Part shown: one piece after another, positions 33,894 through 42,442 of the stretch
How the letters are laid out: each line of letters opens with the position of its first letter
Position numbering within the stretch: the stretch's first letter is position 1
Source of the DNA: Croceibacterium_B sp963811255
GTDB lineage: Bacteria > Pseudomonadota > Alphaproteobacteria > Sphingomonadales > Sphingomonadaceae
Length of the DNA: 64,000 nucleotides
Direction: 5' to 3'
Assembly (NCBI GenBank): GCA_963811255.1
Contig: CAWEQI010000003.1
Location: forward strand, 1,488,001-1,552,000
Position numbers and translations under genes: made by a program
Notes under the pieces: model-generated
What the model saw: the letters and a program-made list of their open reading frames with translations, nothing else
Databases searched by the model: none
Told to the model about the DNA's origin: nothing

Positions 33894-34535
33894 CTAACGT
33901 GGACCAGGCCTGCCGGCCAGTAGCGGCCAGTCGGCGATTGGGATGCTACCGATGAGCAGCGGCGGGCCCGAACCGTTGGGGCGAAAGATCAACGCTTCGC
34001 CGTCGGTCAGCCCGCTCGCCTGCGCGCCGAACGCCGCGGCGATGTTCGGCTGCTGGGTGACGATCAAGGTGTCGGTGCCCGACACCGGCACCTCGTCCGC
34101 CTTGGCTCGCAGCCACGCGGTCTGCCGAGAGCCGGTTGCCTGCATGCTGTGGCCGTTGTCGCCGAGTTCGGCGGCGAGGTGCGGCACCGGCAGACCGGCG
34201 AGGAGCACCGTCTGTCGTGCGCGATAGGTCGGGCTCGACCACACCTTACCGATCGGAATGCCGAGTTGGCGCAAGGCCAGCCCCATGGTGATCGCGCTCT
34301 CGCGCCCGGCGTCGTCGAGCTGGCGTTCGTCGCCGGTGTTAGCCGGGTCCGCCCAGGCGGGCGGCGGCGGTTCGGCCGGGGCGTGCGCGTGGCGCATCAC
34401 GATGACGTAGCCGCCGGCGCGCAGCAGCGGGACCATAACGGATTCGCTGGGACTGACCGCTGGCTCGGCCCAGCCGGCGCCGCTCGCCACACCGGCCACC
34501 ACCAGCGCCGCCAGGGCCATCTTGGCAACCCTCAT
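33894..34535 (-). CDS. exported histidine-phosphatase-superfamily protein
   Basis: This 213-residue protein has a signal sequence (about 5-25) and an RHG-type core, VIVMRHAHAP, with the second acidic/His region around SSPTYRARQT and DTLIVTQQPNI. It belongs to the histidine phosphatase superfamily (phosphoglycerate mutase-like). Periplasmic location is inferred from the signal. The substrate is unknown. The start at 34535 is chosen over 34520 because both give a signal; the longer ORF to 34601 lacks one. Confidence 0.78.
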   Translation of the reverse strand: MRVAKMALAALVVAGVASGAGWAEPAVSPSESVMVPLLRAGGYVIVMRHAHAPAEPPPPAWADPANTGDERQLDDAGRESAITMGLALRQLGIPIGKVWSSPTYRARQTVLLAGLPVPHLAAELGDNGHSMQATGSRQTAWLRAKADEVPVSGTDTLIVTQQPNIAAAFGAQASGLTDGEALIFRPNGSGPPLLIGSIPIADWPLLAGRPGPR

Positions 34536-34607
34536 CTCCGGCCTCGACCGCTCATCCGCCACACGATCGCAGCGATGACGGCGGGGGGCAAGCCCCCCCA
34601 CCGCCGC

Positions 34608-35192
34608 CTAGCTGGACATGTTCTTCTGCAGCGATTGGGCCGTCTCGAGGTGCTTTTTGAGTGTCGGCAGGCTCTGCCTGGCGAAATCGGTCACCTCGGC
34701 CGGATCGTTGCTGTCGGCTTCCATCTGGAATTCGTCGATCACCTTCTGGTGATCCTTGACCATGTCGACGATGAAGTCCTTATCGAATCCGCTGCCCGAC
34801 ATGCTCGTGGCCATGTTGAGTTCGGAATCGGCCGCCGGGGTCGTGCCGTCCGGCACCGGCACGTTCATGTCGTTGGCGATCTTGGTGGCCTGCTCCAGGT
34901 TCTTCTTGTGATCGTCCTCGAGCATCTTGCCGAAGTCCTTGACGCCCTTGGTCGTGCCCATCTTCTGTGCCGCCTGGCCGAATTTGATCTCGGCATTGTC
35001 GCCCTGGATCGCGTCGGTCAGGAACTGCGCGGCATGGCTGCTTGCACCGGTTGTGTCGGTGACCGCCGGCGTGGCGACTGCGCTCTCCGTCGCAGTGGCG
35101 TTCGTCGCGCCGGTGTTGTTGTTGCCGCAGGCCGAGACGGCCACGGCGAGGCCGCTCACCAGCGCCATCGTTGCGATCGGGTTCGGTCTCAT
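34608..35192 (-). CDS. DUF4142 lipoprotein
   Basis: This 194-residue protein has a lipobox (AVAVSACGNN) after a short signal and a helical DUF4142 core (SHAAQFLTDAIQGDNAEIKFG to DFARQSLPTLKKHLETAQ). The family is of unknown function, with ferritin-like helical pairs, and is often linked to stress. GGAGGA lies seven bases before the ATG. It stands between the phosphatase and the polysaccharide fusion gene, same strand. Confidence 0.85.
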   Translation of the reverse strand: MRPNPIATMALVSGLAVAVSACGNNNTGATNATATESAVATPAVTDTTGASSHAAQFLTDAIQGDNAEIKFGQAAQKMGTTKGVKDFGKMLEDDHKKNLEQATKIANDMNVPVPDGTTPAADSELNMATSMSGSGFDKDFIVDMVKDHQKVIDEFQMEADSNDPAEVTDFARQSLPTLKKHLETAQSLQKNMSS

Positions 35193-35300
35193 CGGAATCT
35201 CCTCCGCTTGGCCCCCTCGCGGTTGGCCAATCGAGGGTGACGGCAAAGGTTCCGGCCGGCGACAGAAATGTGACCGTGTCGGGGATCGGCAACAACGCCT

Positions 35301-38300
35301 CTATGCGGTGCCGCTGCTGACGGTGCCGGTTCGCTCGAGCTTGCCCCACCCGACCAGCCTGCCGCGGATGGCGACAGAGACGGCGCGGATAACGATTCCA
35401 TACATCAGCTGGCGATAGACGAAGCGCTGCGCAATCAGGCCGAGTGCCGGGAAACGCCGCCGCGCCGGGTCCAGCCGGTACGCGATCCATCCGGCGATCA
35501 CGTCAACCAGCACGAACACTATCCAGTAGGTGAGCATCTTGAGCACGTCACTCTGGGTCTGCGCCCAGCCGTGCTCATGGATGTCGATCGCAGTGGTCAC
35601 GAAGCTCAGGAGCAGCGCAAGGTCGATCAGCGGCGAGAGGCCGCTGAAAAGGATCTGGAACAACCACGCCTGCGGCATGCCGATGCGGGCGAGCCCGACC
35701 GGACGGCCCGAGCGCAGCGCCGCGCGGTGCTTCCACAGGCACTGCAGCGTGCCGAATGACCAGCGGAAGCGCTGCCGGGCCAGCGCGTGGAAGGTCTCGG
35801 GCGCTTCGGTCAGCGCGACCGCCTCGACGTCGTAAGTGACCCGCCAGCCGCGGCGCTGGATGGCGATGGTCAGGTCCTGATCCTCGGCGAGGGTATCTTC
35901 GGGATAGCCGCCGACGTCGTCGAGCGCCGCGCGCCGCCAGGCGCCGATCGCGCCTGGCACCACGGTGATCGCGCCGAGCCGGTCGAGCGCGCGGCGCTCG
36001 ACATTCTGCGCGGTGACGTATTCGATCGCCTGCCAGCGCGTAACCAGGTTGATGCGGTTGCCGACCCGCGCGTTGCCGGCCACCGCGCCAAGCTGCGGAT
36101 CGCCGAACCAGCGCACCAGCTTGGCGATTGCATCTGGCTCGAACTGGGTGTCGGCATCGAGCGCGATGATCACTTCACCCGTGGCGCGGGTCAGCGCCCG
36201 GTTGATCGCCGCGGCCTTGCCCCCATTGCCCATGGTCAGCAGCAGCACCCGCGGGTCATTGCCGAAATGCTCGGCGACGAGCGCGCTGGTCGCGTCCTTC
36301 GAGCCGTCGTCGGCGACGATCACCTGAAACGCCGAGTAGTCGCTGGCGAGGACGCGGGCGATCGATGCAACGATCACTCGCTCCTCATTATAGGCGGGAA
36401 CGATCACCGTCACCGACGGCGTCGCCGCGAGCGCAGGAGGGGGCTTGTGCCGGTTGACCACCGCGAGCGCGGTGAGGATCGCCGCCCGCGCTATGCCGAG
36501 GGCGATGGCGACGAAGAACAGGAAGCGGATCGTGTAATCGAGCGCCGCGACAAGCAGGAAGATGCTCACGTCAAGACGCACCGCGAGCAGGTCGCCACCC
36601 TCGACCGGCGGCATCAGTTCCTTGGGCGGAACTCCGACGAGCTGCGACAGCGGAACGATCGTGAAGCCCTGGGCGCGCAATTGGCGGATGATTATCGGAA
36701 GTGCGGCCACGGTCTGCGCCCGGTCGCCGCCGCCATCGTGCAAAAGGACGACATTTTCCGATCGCTCCGCCGTGGGATGGGTGGCGGCCTTCATCACGTT
36801 GGAGACGATCGTCGGCACACCTGGGCGCTGCCAGTCCTCGGCGTCGACGTGCAGCCCCACGATAGTGTAGCCATGCTGCTGCGCCATCAACGCGGGGCCC
36901 AACTCGTCCGCGGTGGTCGGCTCGGCATCGCCGAAGTAGGGTGCGCGGAACAATCGCGTCGAGCGGCCGGTGTAGGCTTCGATCAAGCGCTGGGTGGCGT
37001 TGATCTCGAGCCTGGCGCCGAGCGGCGGCAGTTCGGCCATGTTCGGATGGGTGTAGCTGTGGTTGCCGATCTCATCGCCGTCGGCGACGATCCGCCGCAG
37101 CAGGTCCGGATGAGCCACCGCCTGCTCGCCGATAACGAAGAACGTGGCGGGAGCGTGCAGCTTTTCCAACTCTTCGAGGATTCGAGGCGTCCAGGTTGCA
37201 TCGGGCCCGTCGTCGAACGTCAGGGCAACTTGCTTGTCGGCCGCACCGGTGCGCTGGACGACGTACGGCGTCGGCAGCGCGGTGAAGATCTCGTCGGAGA
37301 TCGCCCCGGTGCGATCGAAGCGTATCGTCCGCGCACCGGGTTGCGGTGTGCTGGAAATGCGCAGGATTTCGCCGCGGCCTTCGACGTCGGCGCCGCGGGT
37401 GCCGGTGATCTTCGACAGATCGGGCCGGGTCCCCTTTCGTCGCGCGTCGAGCACGCTCCAGAGGCCGGGATCCTCGCTGCCGAGACGCCAGATGCCCACC
37501 CCGGCGACAGGCCCAAGCTGGCGCAACTCGTTCCAGCTGCTCGCCGCATCGAGCATCCATACCTCGTGATCGTCGCCGTTGTCATCAAAGGCGAAGCCGG
37601 TGGTCCCGCTGACCGGATCCCACGTCGGCACAGCGTCGCTGTCGTGCGCCGACTGCCAAGCTTCGGGAATGGTCAGCGCGTCGGCAATCCCGTCGTGATA
37701 ATCGTATCCGTAGTTGCCGATTGCCACCACGAGCTTGCTGGAGGGCACCTCGGCGCGCGTGACGGCGAGCTGCCTGAGGAACCAATCCTGCGAGGCGATC
37801 GGGCCGGGCTCGCCGCCCTGCCAGTGCTCGTCGTAGTCCATCAGGATCACCCTGTCGGCGCTTGCGGCCATCGCCCGCAATGCCCAACCCGGTTCGCCAG
37901 CCGGACTGGTCACGGCGAGCGTCAGGCGCGCCCTGGCGAAACGTTGATGGGCCAAGCGGAGGAATCTGGTGTAAGCCGGCAAGTCGCTGTCCGGGAGGTT
38001 TTCGACGTCGAACACGGCGCCTTGCCAGTTCGACGACTGCACCTGCGCAATGATCTGACCGATAAGGCGGTTGCTGGCGGCCCGGTTGCGGAAGAGCGCG
38101 CCAGTGGGCGCGACCTGCCACCTTTCCTGAAAGATGTTTTGCACCATCAGCCAGACTTGCGGCCTGTGCGTGCGCGAGAAGACTATCGAGTGGAGCTTCC
38201 GATCCCGGTCCACGATCAGGGAACCGGTGCGCGGATCAATCTGCGCATCGCCCGCCGCAACGACGTCGATGGCGTCATAGTGCCGCCGTAGCGATTGGGC

Positions 38301-38585
38301 ACTCTCCGGGTCCCACGGTACATAAAAAGCAATGGTGCTACCGAGTTGATAATTTCCCCTGCGAACCCGCGGCAAACGGTGACGTATGGCCGAGATCTGC
38401 GCTCGCAAGGGCAGTGGTTGGACCCGCTCGCGGCCGAACGACAGCGGCGTTTCGGCAGGGACGTTCATGATCGTTCCGGCGAACAGGATCGCCGCGATCA
38501 GCAGCACCGCAAGCAAGCCAAGCGATATCCGCCCAACGAGACGGCGGCGCCTGCCGGACGCATCGAAAAAGACTGGTGAGTTCAA
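35301..38585 (-). CDS. three-domain polysaccharide enzyme: GH18-like, NodB deacetylase, GT2
   Basis: This 1094-residue membrane protein has a membrane helix (about 19-40) and a GH18-like domain (about 65-400, GAVFDVENLPD at 190-200). A NodB polysaccharide deacetylase follows (about 450-650, TFDDGPD at 456-462 and metal His in HSYTHPN at 509-515). After two membrane helices (about 675-705) comes a family 2 glycosyltransferase (about 720-950) with DDGS, DAD, EDQD and QRFRW. More C-terminal helices follow. Polymerisation, deacetylation and cleavage of a beta-linked aminosugar polymer are thus in one chain, like the separate PgaC/PgaB functions. The start is TTG 38585; no upstream ATG exists in frame. 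Confidence 0.88.
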   Translation of the reverse strand: MNSPVFFDASGRRRRLVGRISLGLLAVLLIAAILFAGTIMNVPAETPLSFGRERVQPLPLRAQISAIRHRLPRVRRGNYQLGSTIAFYVPWDPESAQSLRRHYDAIDVVAAGDAQIDPRTGSLIVDRDRKLHSIVFSRTHRPQVWLMVQNIFQERWQVAPTGALFRNRAASNRLIGQIIAQVQSSNWQGAVFDVENLPDSDLPAYTRFLRLAHQRFARARLTLAVTSPAGEPGWALRAMAASADRVILMDYDEHWQGGEPGPIASQDWFLRQLAVTRAEVPSSKLVVAIGNYGYDYHDGIADALTIPEAWQSAHDSDAVPTWDPVSGTTGFAFDDNGDDHEVWMLDAASSWNELRQLGPVAGVGIWRLGSEDPGLWSVLDARRKGTRPDLSKITGTRGADVEGRGEILRISSTPQPGARTIRFDRTGAISDEIFTALPTPYVVQRTGAADKQVALTFDDGPDATWTPRILEELEKLHAPATFFVIGEQAVAHPDLLRRIVADGDEIGNHSYTHPNMAELPPLGARLEINATQRLIEAYTGRSTRLFRAPYFGDAEPTTADELGPALMAQQHGYTIVGLHVDAEDWQRPGVPTIVSNVMKAATHPTAERSENVVLLHDGGGDRAQTVAALPIIIRQLRAQGFTIVPLSQLVGVPPKELMPPVEGGDLLAVRLDVSIFLLVAALDYTIRFLFFVAIALGIARAAILTALAVVNRHKPPPALAATPSVTVIVPAYNEERVIVASIARVLASDYSAFQVIVADDGSKDATSALVAEHFGNDPRVLLLTMGNGGKAAAINRALTRATGEVIIALDADTQFEPDAIAKLVRWFGDPQLGAVAGNARVGNRINLVTRWQAIEYVTAQNVERRALDRLGAITVVPGAIGAWRRAALDDVGGYPEDTLAEDQDLTIAIQRRGWRVTYDVEAVALTEAPETFHALARQRFRWSFGTLQCLWKHRAALRSGRPVGLARIGMPQAWLFQILFSGLSPLIDLALLLSFVTTAIDIHEHGWAQTQSDVLKMLTYWIVFVLVDVIAGWIAYRLDPARRRFPALGLIAQRFVYRQLMYGIVIRAVSVAIRGRLVGWGKLERTGTVSSGTA

Positions 38586-38713
38586 GTTCGGATCAACTCA
38601 CTGGCCACCCACGCGCCGCTCTCGGCGGCTTCCATTTGCGCCGTGGTCGGCAAACGCAAGATGAACGGACAGTTCGCTGTTGATAGTCGGTAGACTCGAA
38701 CCAATCCTTCCAT
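38582..38713 (-). CDS. possible 43-residue ORF coupled to the fusion gene
   Basis: An ATG at 38713 opens a 43-residue frame whose stop overlaps the fusion's TTG start as TTGA, the same arrangement as gpsA/flippase. The composition is protein-like (RVYRLSTANCPFILRLPTTA) rather than low-complexity. The ribosome-binding site is weak. If real, its translation would set the rate of initiation at the poor TTG start downstream. No known family. Confidence 0.4.
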   Translation of the reverse strand: MEGLVRVYRLSTANCPFILRLPTTAQMEAAESGAWVASELIRT

Positions 38714-38852
38714 GCGCACTGCTATCTCGCCAGATAACTCGTGGTCGAGCCCAAGCTGCTGCCGCACCCTTCCTCGCCGCGCTTGCCCCGTGCGCCGCCA
38801 GCCCCTATCTGCGCGGCCAATCCTGACACGCGAGATTCCTCGAAGGACGCCC

Positions 38853-40532
38853 ATGGCCGCCCAGTACGCATACGTCATGAAGAACATGACGAAGACCTTC
38901 CCCGGCGCGCAGAAGCCGGTGCTGTCGAACATCAACCTGCAGTTCTACCAGGGCGCCAAGATCGGCATCGTCGGCCCCAACGGCGTCGGCAAGTCGACGC
39001 TGATGAAGATCATGGCCGGAATCGACACCGATTTCACCGGCGAGGCCTGGCCGGGCGAGAACATCACGGTCGGCTACCTGCCGCAGGAGCCCGAACTCGA
39101 CGCTTCCAAGACCGTGCTCGAGAACGTCAAGGACGGCGCCCGCGACATCGCCGACCTGGTCGAGCGCTTCAACGCGATCAGCGCCGAGATGGGGGATCCG
39201 CAGGAGACCACCGATTTCGACGCGCTAATGGAGGAAATGGGCGTCCTTCAGGAGAAGATCGACGCGGTAGACGGCTGGACTCTCGACAACCAGCTCGAGA
39301 TCGCCATGGAAGCGCTGCGCTGCCCGCCGAGCGACTGGAGCGTCGAGAACCTCTCGGGCGGCGAGAAGCGCCGGGTCGCCCTGACCCGCCTGCTGATCCA
39401 GAAACCCTCGATCCTGCTGCTCGATGAGCCGACCAACCACCTCGACGCCGAAAGCGTCGAATGGCTCGAAAACCACCTCAAGGAATACGCCGGCGCGGTG
39501 CTGATGGTCACTCACGACCGCTATTTCCTCGATCACGTGGTCGGCTGGATCCTCGAGCTCGATCGCGGCAAGTACTTCCCTTACGAGGGCAATTACTCGA
39601 CCTACCTCGAGAAGAAGGCCAAGCGCCTCGCTCAGGAAGAGCGCGAGGAAAGCGGGCGCGAGAAGCTCTTGAAGGAAGAGCTCGAATGGATCCGGCAGAC
39701 GCCCGCCGCGCGGCAGACCAAGAGCAAGGCGCGCATCCGCAAGTTCGAGGCGCTGCAAGACGCGCAGGACAGCCGCAAGCCGGGCAAAGCGCAGATCGTC
39801 ATCCAGGTGCCCGAGCGGCTCGGCGGCAAGGTGATCGAGGCCAAGGGAATCTCCAAGGCCTACGGCGACAAGCTGCTGTTCGAGGACCTCTCTTTCATGC
39901 TCCCGCCCGGCGGCATCGTCGGGGTGATCGGGCCCAACGGCGCCGGCAAATCGACGCTGTTCCGCCTGATCACCGGGCAGGAGCAGCCCGACAGCGGCAC
40001 GATCGAGATCGGCGAGACCGTGCGTCTCGGCTACGTCGACCAGAGCCGCGATCATCTCGACGGGTCGCACAACGTCTGGGAAGAGATTTCCGACGGGCTC
40101 GACTACATGAAGGTCAACGGCCACGACATGAGCACCCGCGCCTATGTCGGCGCGTTCAACTTCAAGGGCCAGGACCAGCAGAAGAACGTCGGGAAGCTCT
40201 CCGGCGGCGAGCGCAACCGGGTGCACATGGCGAAGATGCTCAAGACCGGCGGCAACGTGCTGCTATTGGACGAGCCCACCAACGACCTCGACGTCGAAAC
40301 GCTGGCCGCGCTCGAGGACGCGATCGAGAACTTCGCCGGCTGCGCGGTGGTGATCAGCCACGACCGTTTCTTCCTCGACCGCCTGGCGACGCACATCCTC
40401 GCCTTCGAGGGCAACAGCCACGTCGAATGGTTCGAGGGCAACTTCCAGGACTACGAGGAAGACAAGCGGCGGCGGCTGGGCGATGCGGCGGATAGGCCGA
40501 CGCGGCTGGCGTACAAGAAGCTGACGCGGTAG
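38853..40532 (+). CDS. ettA: energy-dependent translational throttle ABC-F ATPase
   Basis: This 559-residue soluble ABC-F protein has two ATPase domains with Walker A GPNGVGKST and GPNGAGKST, signatures LSGGEKRR and LSGGERNR, and Walker B LLLDEPTNHLD and LLLDEPTNDLD. The arm and linker segment LAQEEREESGREKLLKEE lies between. It binds the ribosomal E site and gates the first elongation step by energy state. GAAGGA lies six bases before the ATG. The divergent fusion gene shares the 267-base upstream space. Confidence 0.95.
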   Translation: MAAQYAYVMKNMTKTFPGAQKPVLSNINLQFYQGAKIGIVGPNGVGKSTLMKIMAGIDTDFTGEAWPGENITVGYLPQEPELDASKTVLENVKDGARDIADLVERFNAISAEMGDPQETTDFDALMEEMGVLQEKIDAVDGWTLDNQLEIAMEALRCPPSDWSVENLSGGEKRRVALTRLLIQKPSILLLDEPTNHLDAESVEWLENHLKEYAGAVLMVTHDRYFLDHVVGWILELDRGKYFPYEGNYSTYLEKKAKRLAQEEREESGREKLLKEELEWIRQTPAARQTKSKARIRKFEALQDAQDSRKPGKAQIVIQVPERLGGKVIEAKGISKAYGDKLLFEDLSFMLPPGGIVGVIGPNGAGKSTLFRLITGQEQPDSGTIEIGETVRLGYVDQSRDHLDGSHNVWEEISDGLDYMKVNGHDMSTRAYVGAFNFKGQDQQKNVGKLSGGERNRVHMAKMLKTGGNVLLLDEPTNDLDVETLAALEDAIENFAGCAVVISHDRFFLDRLATHILAFEGNSHVEWFEGNFQDYEEDKRRRLGDAADRPTRLAYKKLTR

Positions 40533-40567
40533 CAGCCTTTCGCCATAAATCCGGTCTGGTGGGCGGC

Positions 40568-40849
40568 TCAGGCCGTCCCCCGCTGAGCGAACTTCGTGAG
40601 GCTCTCGTCCGGCTCGGCCGCCGCGGATTCGATGCGCTCGACCCTGGCCGTGGGCGGGCCCTTGCGGGCGCGCTCGACGAAGCGGTCGAGTTCGGCATCG
40701 TCCCCCTGAACCAACGCCTCGACCGTGCCGTCGCGCCGGTTGCGGACCCAGCCGACCAGGCCCAGCCCGCGCGCCGTTTCGACCGTCCACGCGCGAAAGA
40801 ACACGCCTTGCACGCGTCCGTGGATCGTCAGATGTCGCGCGATCCTCAT
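40568..40849 (-). CDS. acylphosphatase
   Basis: This 93-residue protein has GRVQGVFFRAWT with catalytic Arg19 and GWVRNRRDGTVE with Asn37, the acylphosphatase signatures. It hydrolyses acyl phosphates such as acetyl phosphate. Its ATG overlaps the last base of the ClC stop (TGATG), so it is translated after that gene. Confidence 0.92.
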   Translation of the reverse strand: MRIARHLTIHGRVQGVFFRAWTVETARGLGLVGWVRNRRDGTVEALVQGDDAELDRFVERARKGPPTARVERIESAAAEPDESLTKFAQRGTA

Positions 40850-42175
40850 CAGCTGTAGCGTGCTTCCTCCGGCTCCTTGTGGGCCATGAAGTCGTGCGAC
40901 AGCGCGTGATACAGGCGCTCGCGGCAGACCAGCGAGGCCGACCAGTCGCCGACTAGGCAAGCGACGAACAACGGCAGGATCGCCGAGGTCGTGCCGGTGG
41001 TCTCGCTGAGGATGATCACCGCCGTCAGCGGAGCGCGGACCACGCCGACGAAGTAACCGGCCATGCCGAGCAGCACGATCGCCCCGCTCTGTTCGGTCGG
41101 AAACAGGGGCGTCAGCAGGTTGCCGATGCCGGCGCCGACCGCCAGCGAGGGCGCGAAGATGCCCCCGGGGATGCCGCTGACGCTGGTGACCAGCGAGGCG
41201 ACGAACTTGGCCGGGCCGAACCAATACGAGCCCTCGGCACCCTCGAGCAGCTGCTTGGTCGGGCCATAGCCGGTGCCCCAGGTCGATCCGTGGGTCGCCA
41301 CCCCCACCGCCGCCACGATGATCCCGCAGACCAGCGCGAGGAGCAGCGGCCGTTTGCCGAGCGCCTTGCTGAACCGCCCGTTCGGGCCGCGGAGGGTGAG
41401 GAAAAGCTGCGAGAACAGCCCGCCGCAAACGCCGCCGACGAGGCCGGCGAGCGGCGCTGCGACGACGATCACCCCGAGCGGGAGGGCGGCGGACATGTGT
41501 CCGAAGTACACGTAATCGCCGGCGATCCACCGGCTGGTCAGACCCGAAATCATCACCGCGCCCATCACCAGCACCGCCACGCGCTGTTCGTAGGCCACGG
41601 CCAACTCCTCGATGGCGAAGGCGATTCCGGCAAGCGGGGTGTTGAAGGCGCCGGCCACGCCGGCCGCGCCGCCGGCGATCAGCACACCCGGCGTGACCCG
41701 CACCCGGAACAGGCGGTGGATCTGAACCATCCCCGCGGCGGCGACTTGCACGGTGGGGCCTTCGCGGCCGACCGAGGCGCCGCCGAACAGCGCGGCGATC
41801 GACAGGGCGATCTTGGCGAAGGCCGTGCGCAGCGAGATCAGGCCGTGGGTCGTCGCGCCGTCGGGATCGCGGCTTGCGGCGATCACCTGCGGAATGCCCG
41901 AACCGCGCGAACTCGGGCGCCAGCGAGGCGGTCAGCGCGGCGATCGCAACGAACAGCATCGGCGTCAGCAGAAAAGGCAGGTATGGCCGATCCCCGACCA
42001 GGGTGACGAATTGGTTCTGGGCGAAGTTCGCCGTCCACGCGAACACGGTGGCAAGCACACCGATGAGCAGCGCCGAGGTCAGCATCGCCCCTCGCCGACG
42101 CCATTCTTCCAGTTCGACAAGATCCTCGGGAACCCTTTGGCGAAGGTGCTTGGCGATTGCTGGAAACGGCTTCAT
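40849..42175 (-). pseudogene. ClC-family chloride channel/antiporter with frameshift
   Basis: The N-terminal third (MKPFPAIAKHLRQRVPEDL to SLAPEFA) and the rest (GSGIPQVIAASRD to the C-terminus, with SVGREGPTVQ and TPLAGIAFAIEE) lie in different frames that meet near 41900-41909, exactly at the ion-selectivity motif GSGIP. Removing one base there joins them into a normal ClC protein of about 441 residues. The gating Glu is in GREGP. All conserved parts are intact, so sequence error is at least as likely as decay. The downstream acylphosphatase is coupled to it. Confidence 0.75.
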
Positions 42176-42202
42176 CGCCGGGCACCTAACGAGGGAACCT
42201 AG

Positions 42203-42442
42203 CCCCGTCCAGCCTGGGGCCTGATCAAGACCGTGCCGGAGTTCCGGGTCGAGGATTGCGTCGGGCTTGACGAGTACCCGCACGGCTCGAACATGCTGCG
42301 CGCCATCCTCGCGGCGGCGTGGCAATTCCGGGTCGGGCCGCCGGTGATCGGCGGAGTGTCGCAAGTTGGCGATTGGGTGCGGATCAGGATCGATTACGAG
42401 CTCAAGCCGCCTAGCCCTTATGGCAATCCAACCGGACCCTAG
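42203..42442 (+). pseudogene. C-terminal fragment of a TonB-like/energy-transducer family protein
   Basis: A short open frame without its own clear start (GTG at 42233) encodes FRVEDCVGLDEYPHGSNMLR and AAWQFRVGPPVIGGVSQVGD, ending VRIRIDYEL. This resembles the C-terminal region of sphingomonad TonB-like and related periplasmic proteins, but its N-terminal part is absent: upstream lies ClC. Its stop overlaps the ferA stop in CTAG. It may be a gene remnant or a small gene of its own. Confidence 0.45.

Noticed and set aside
38582..38935. A 117-codon minus-strand frame over the ettA start.
   Set aside because: Its upstream two thirds are an antisense shadow of ettA; only the last 43 codons could be a separate gene, and these are listed with low confidence.
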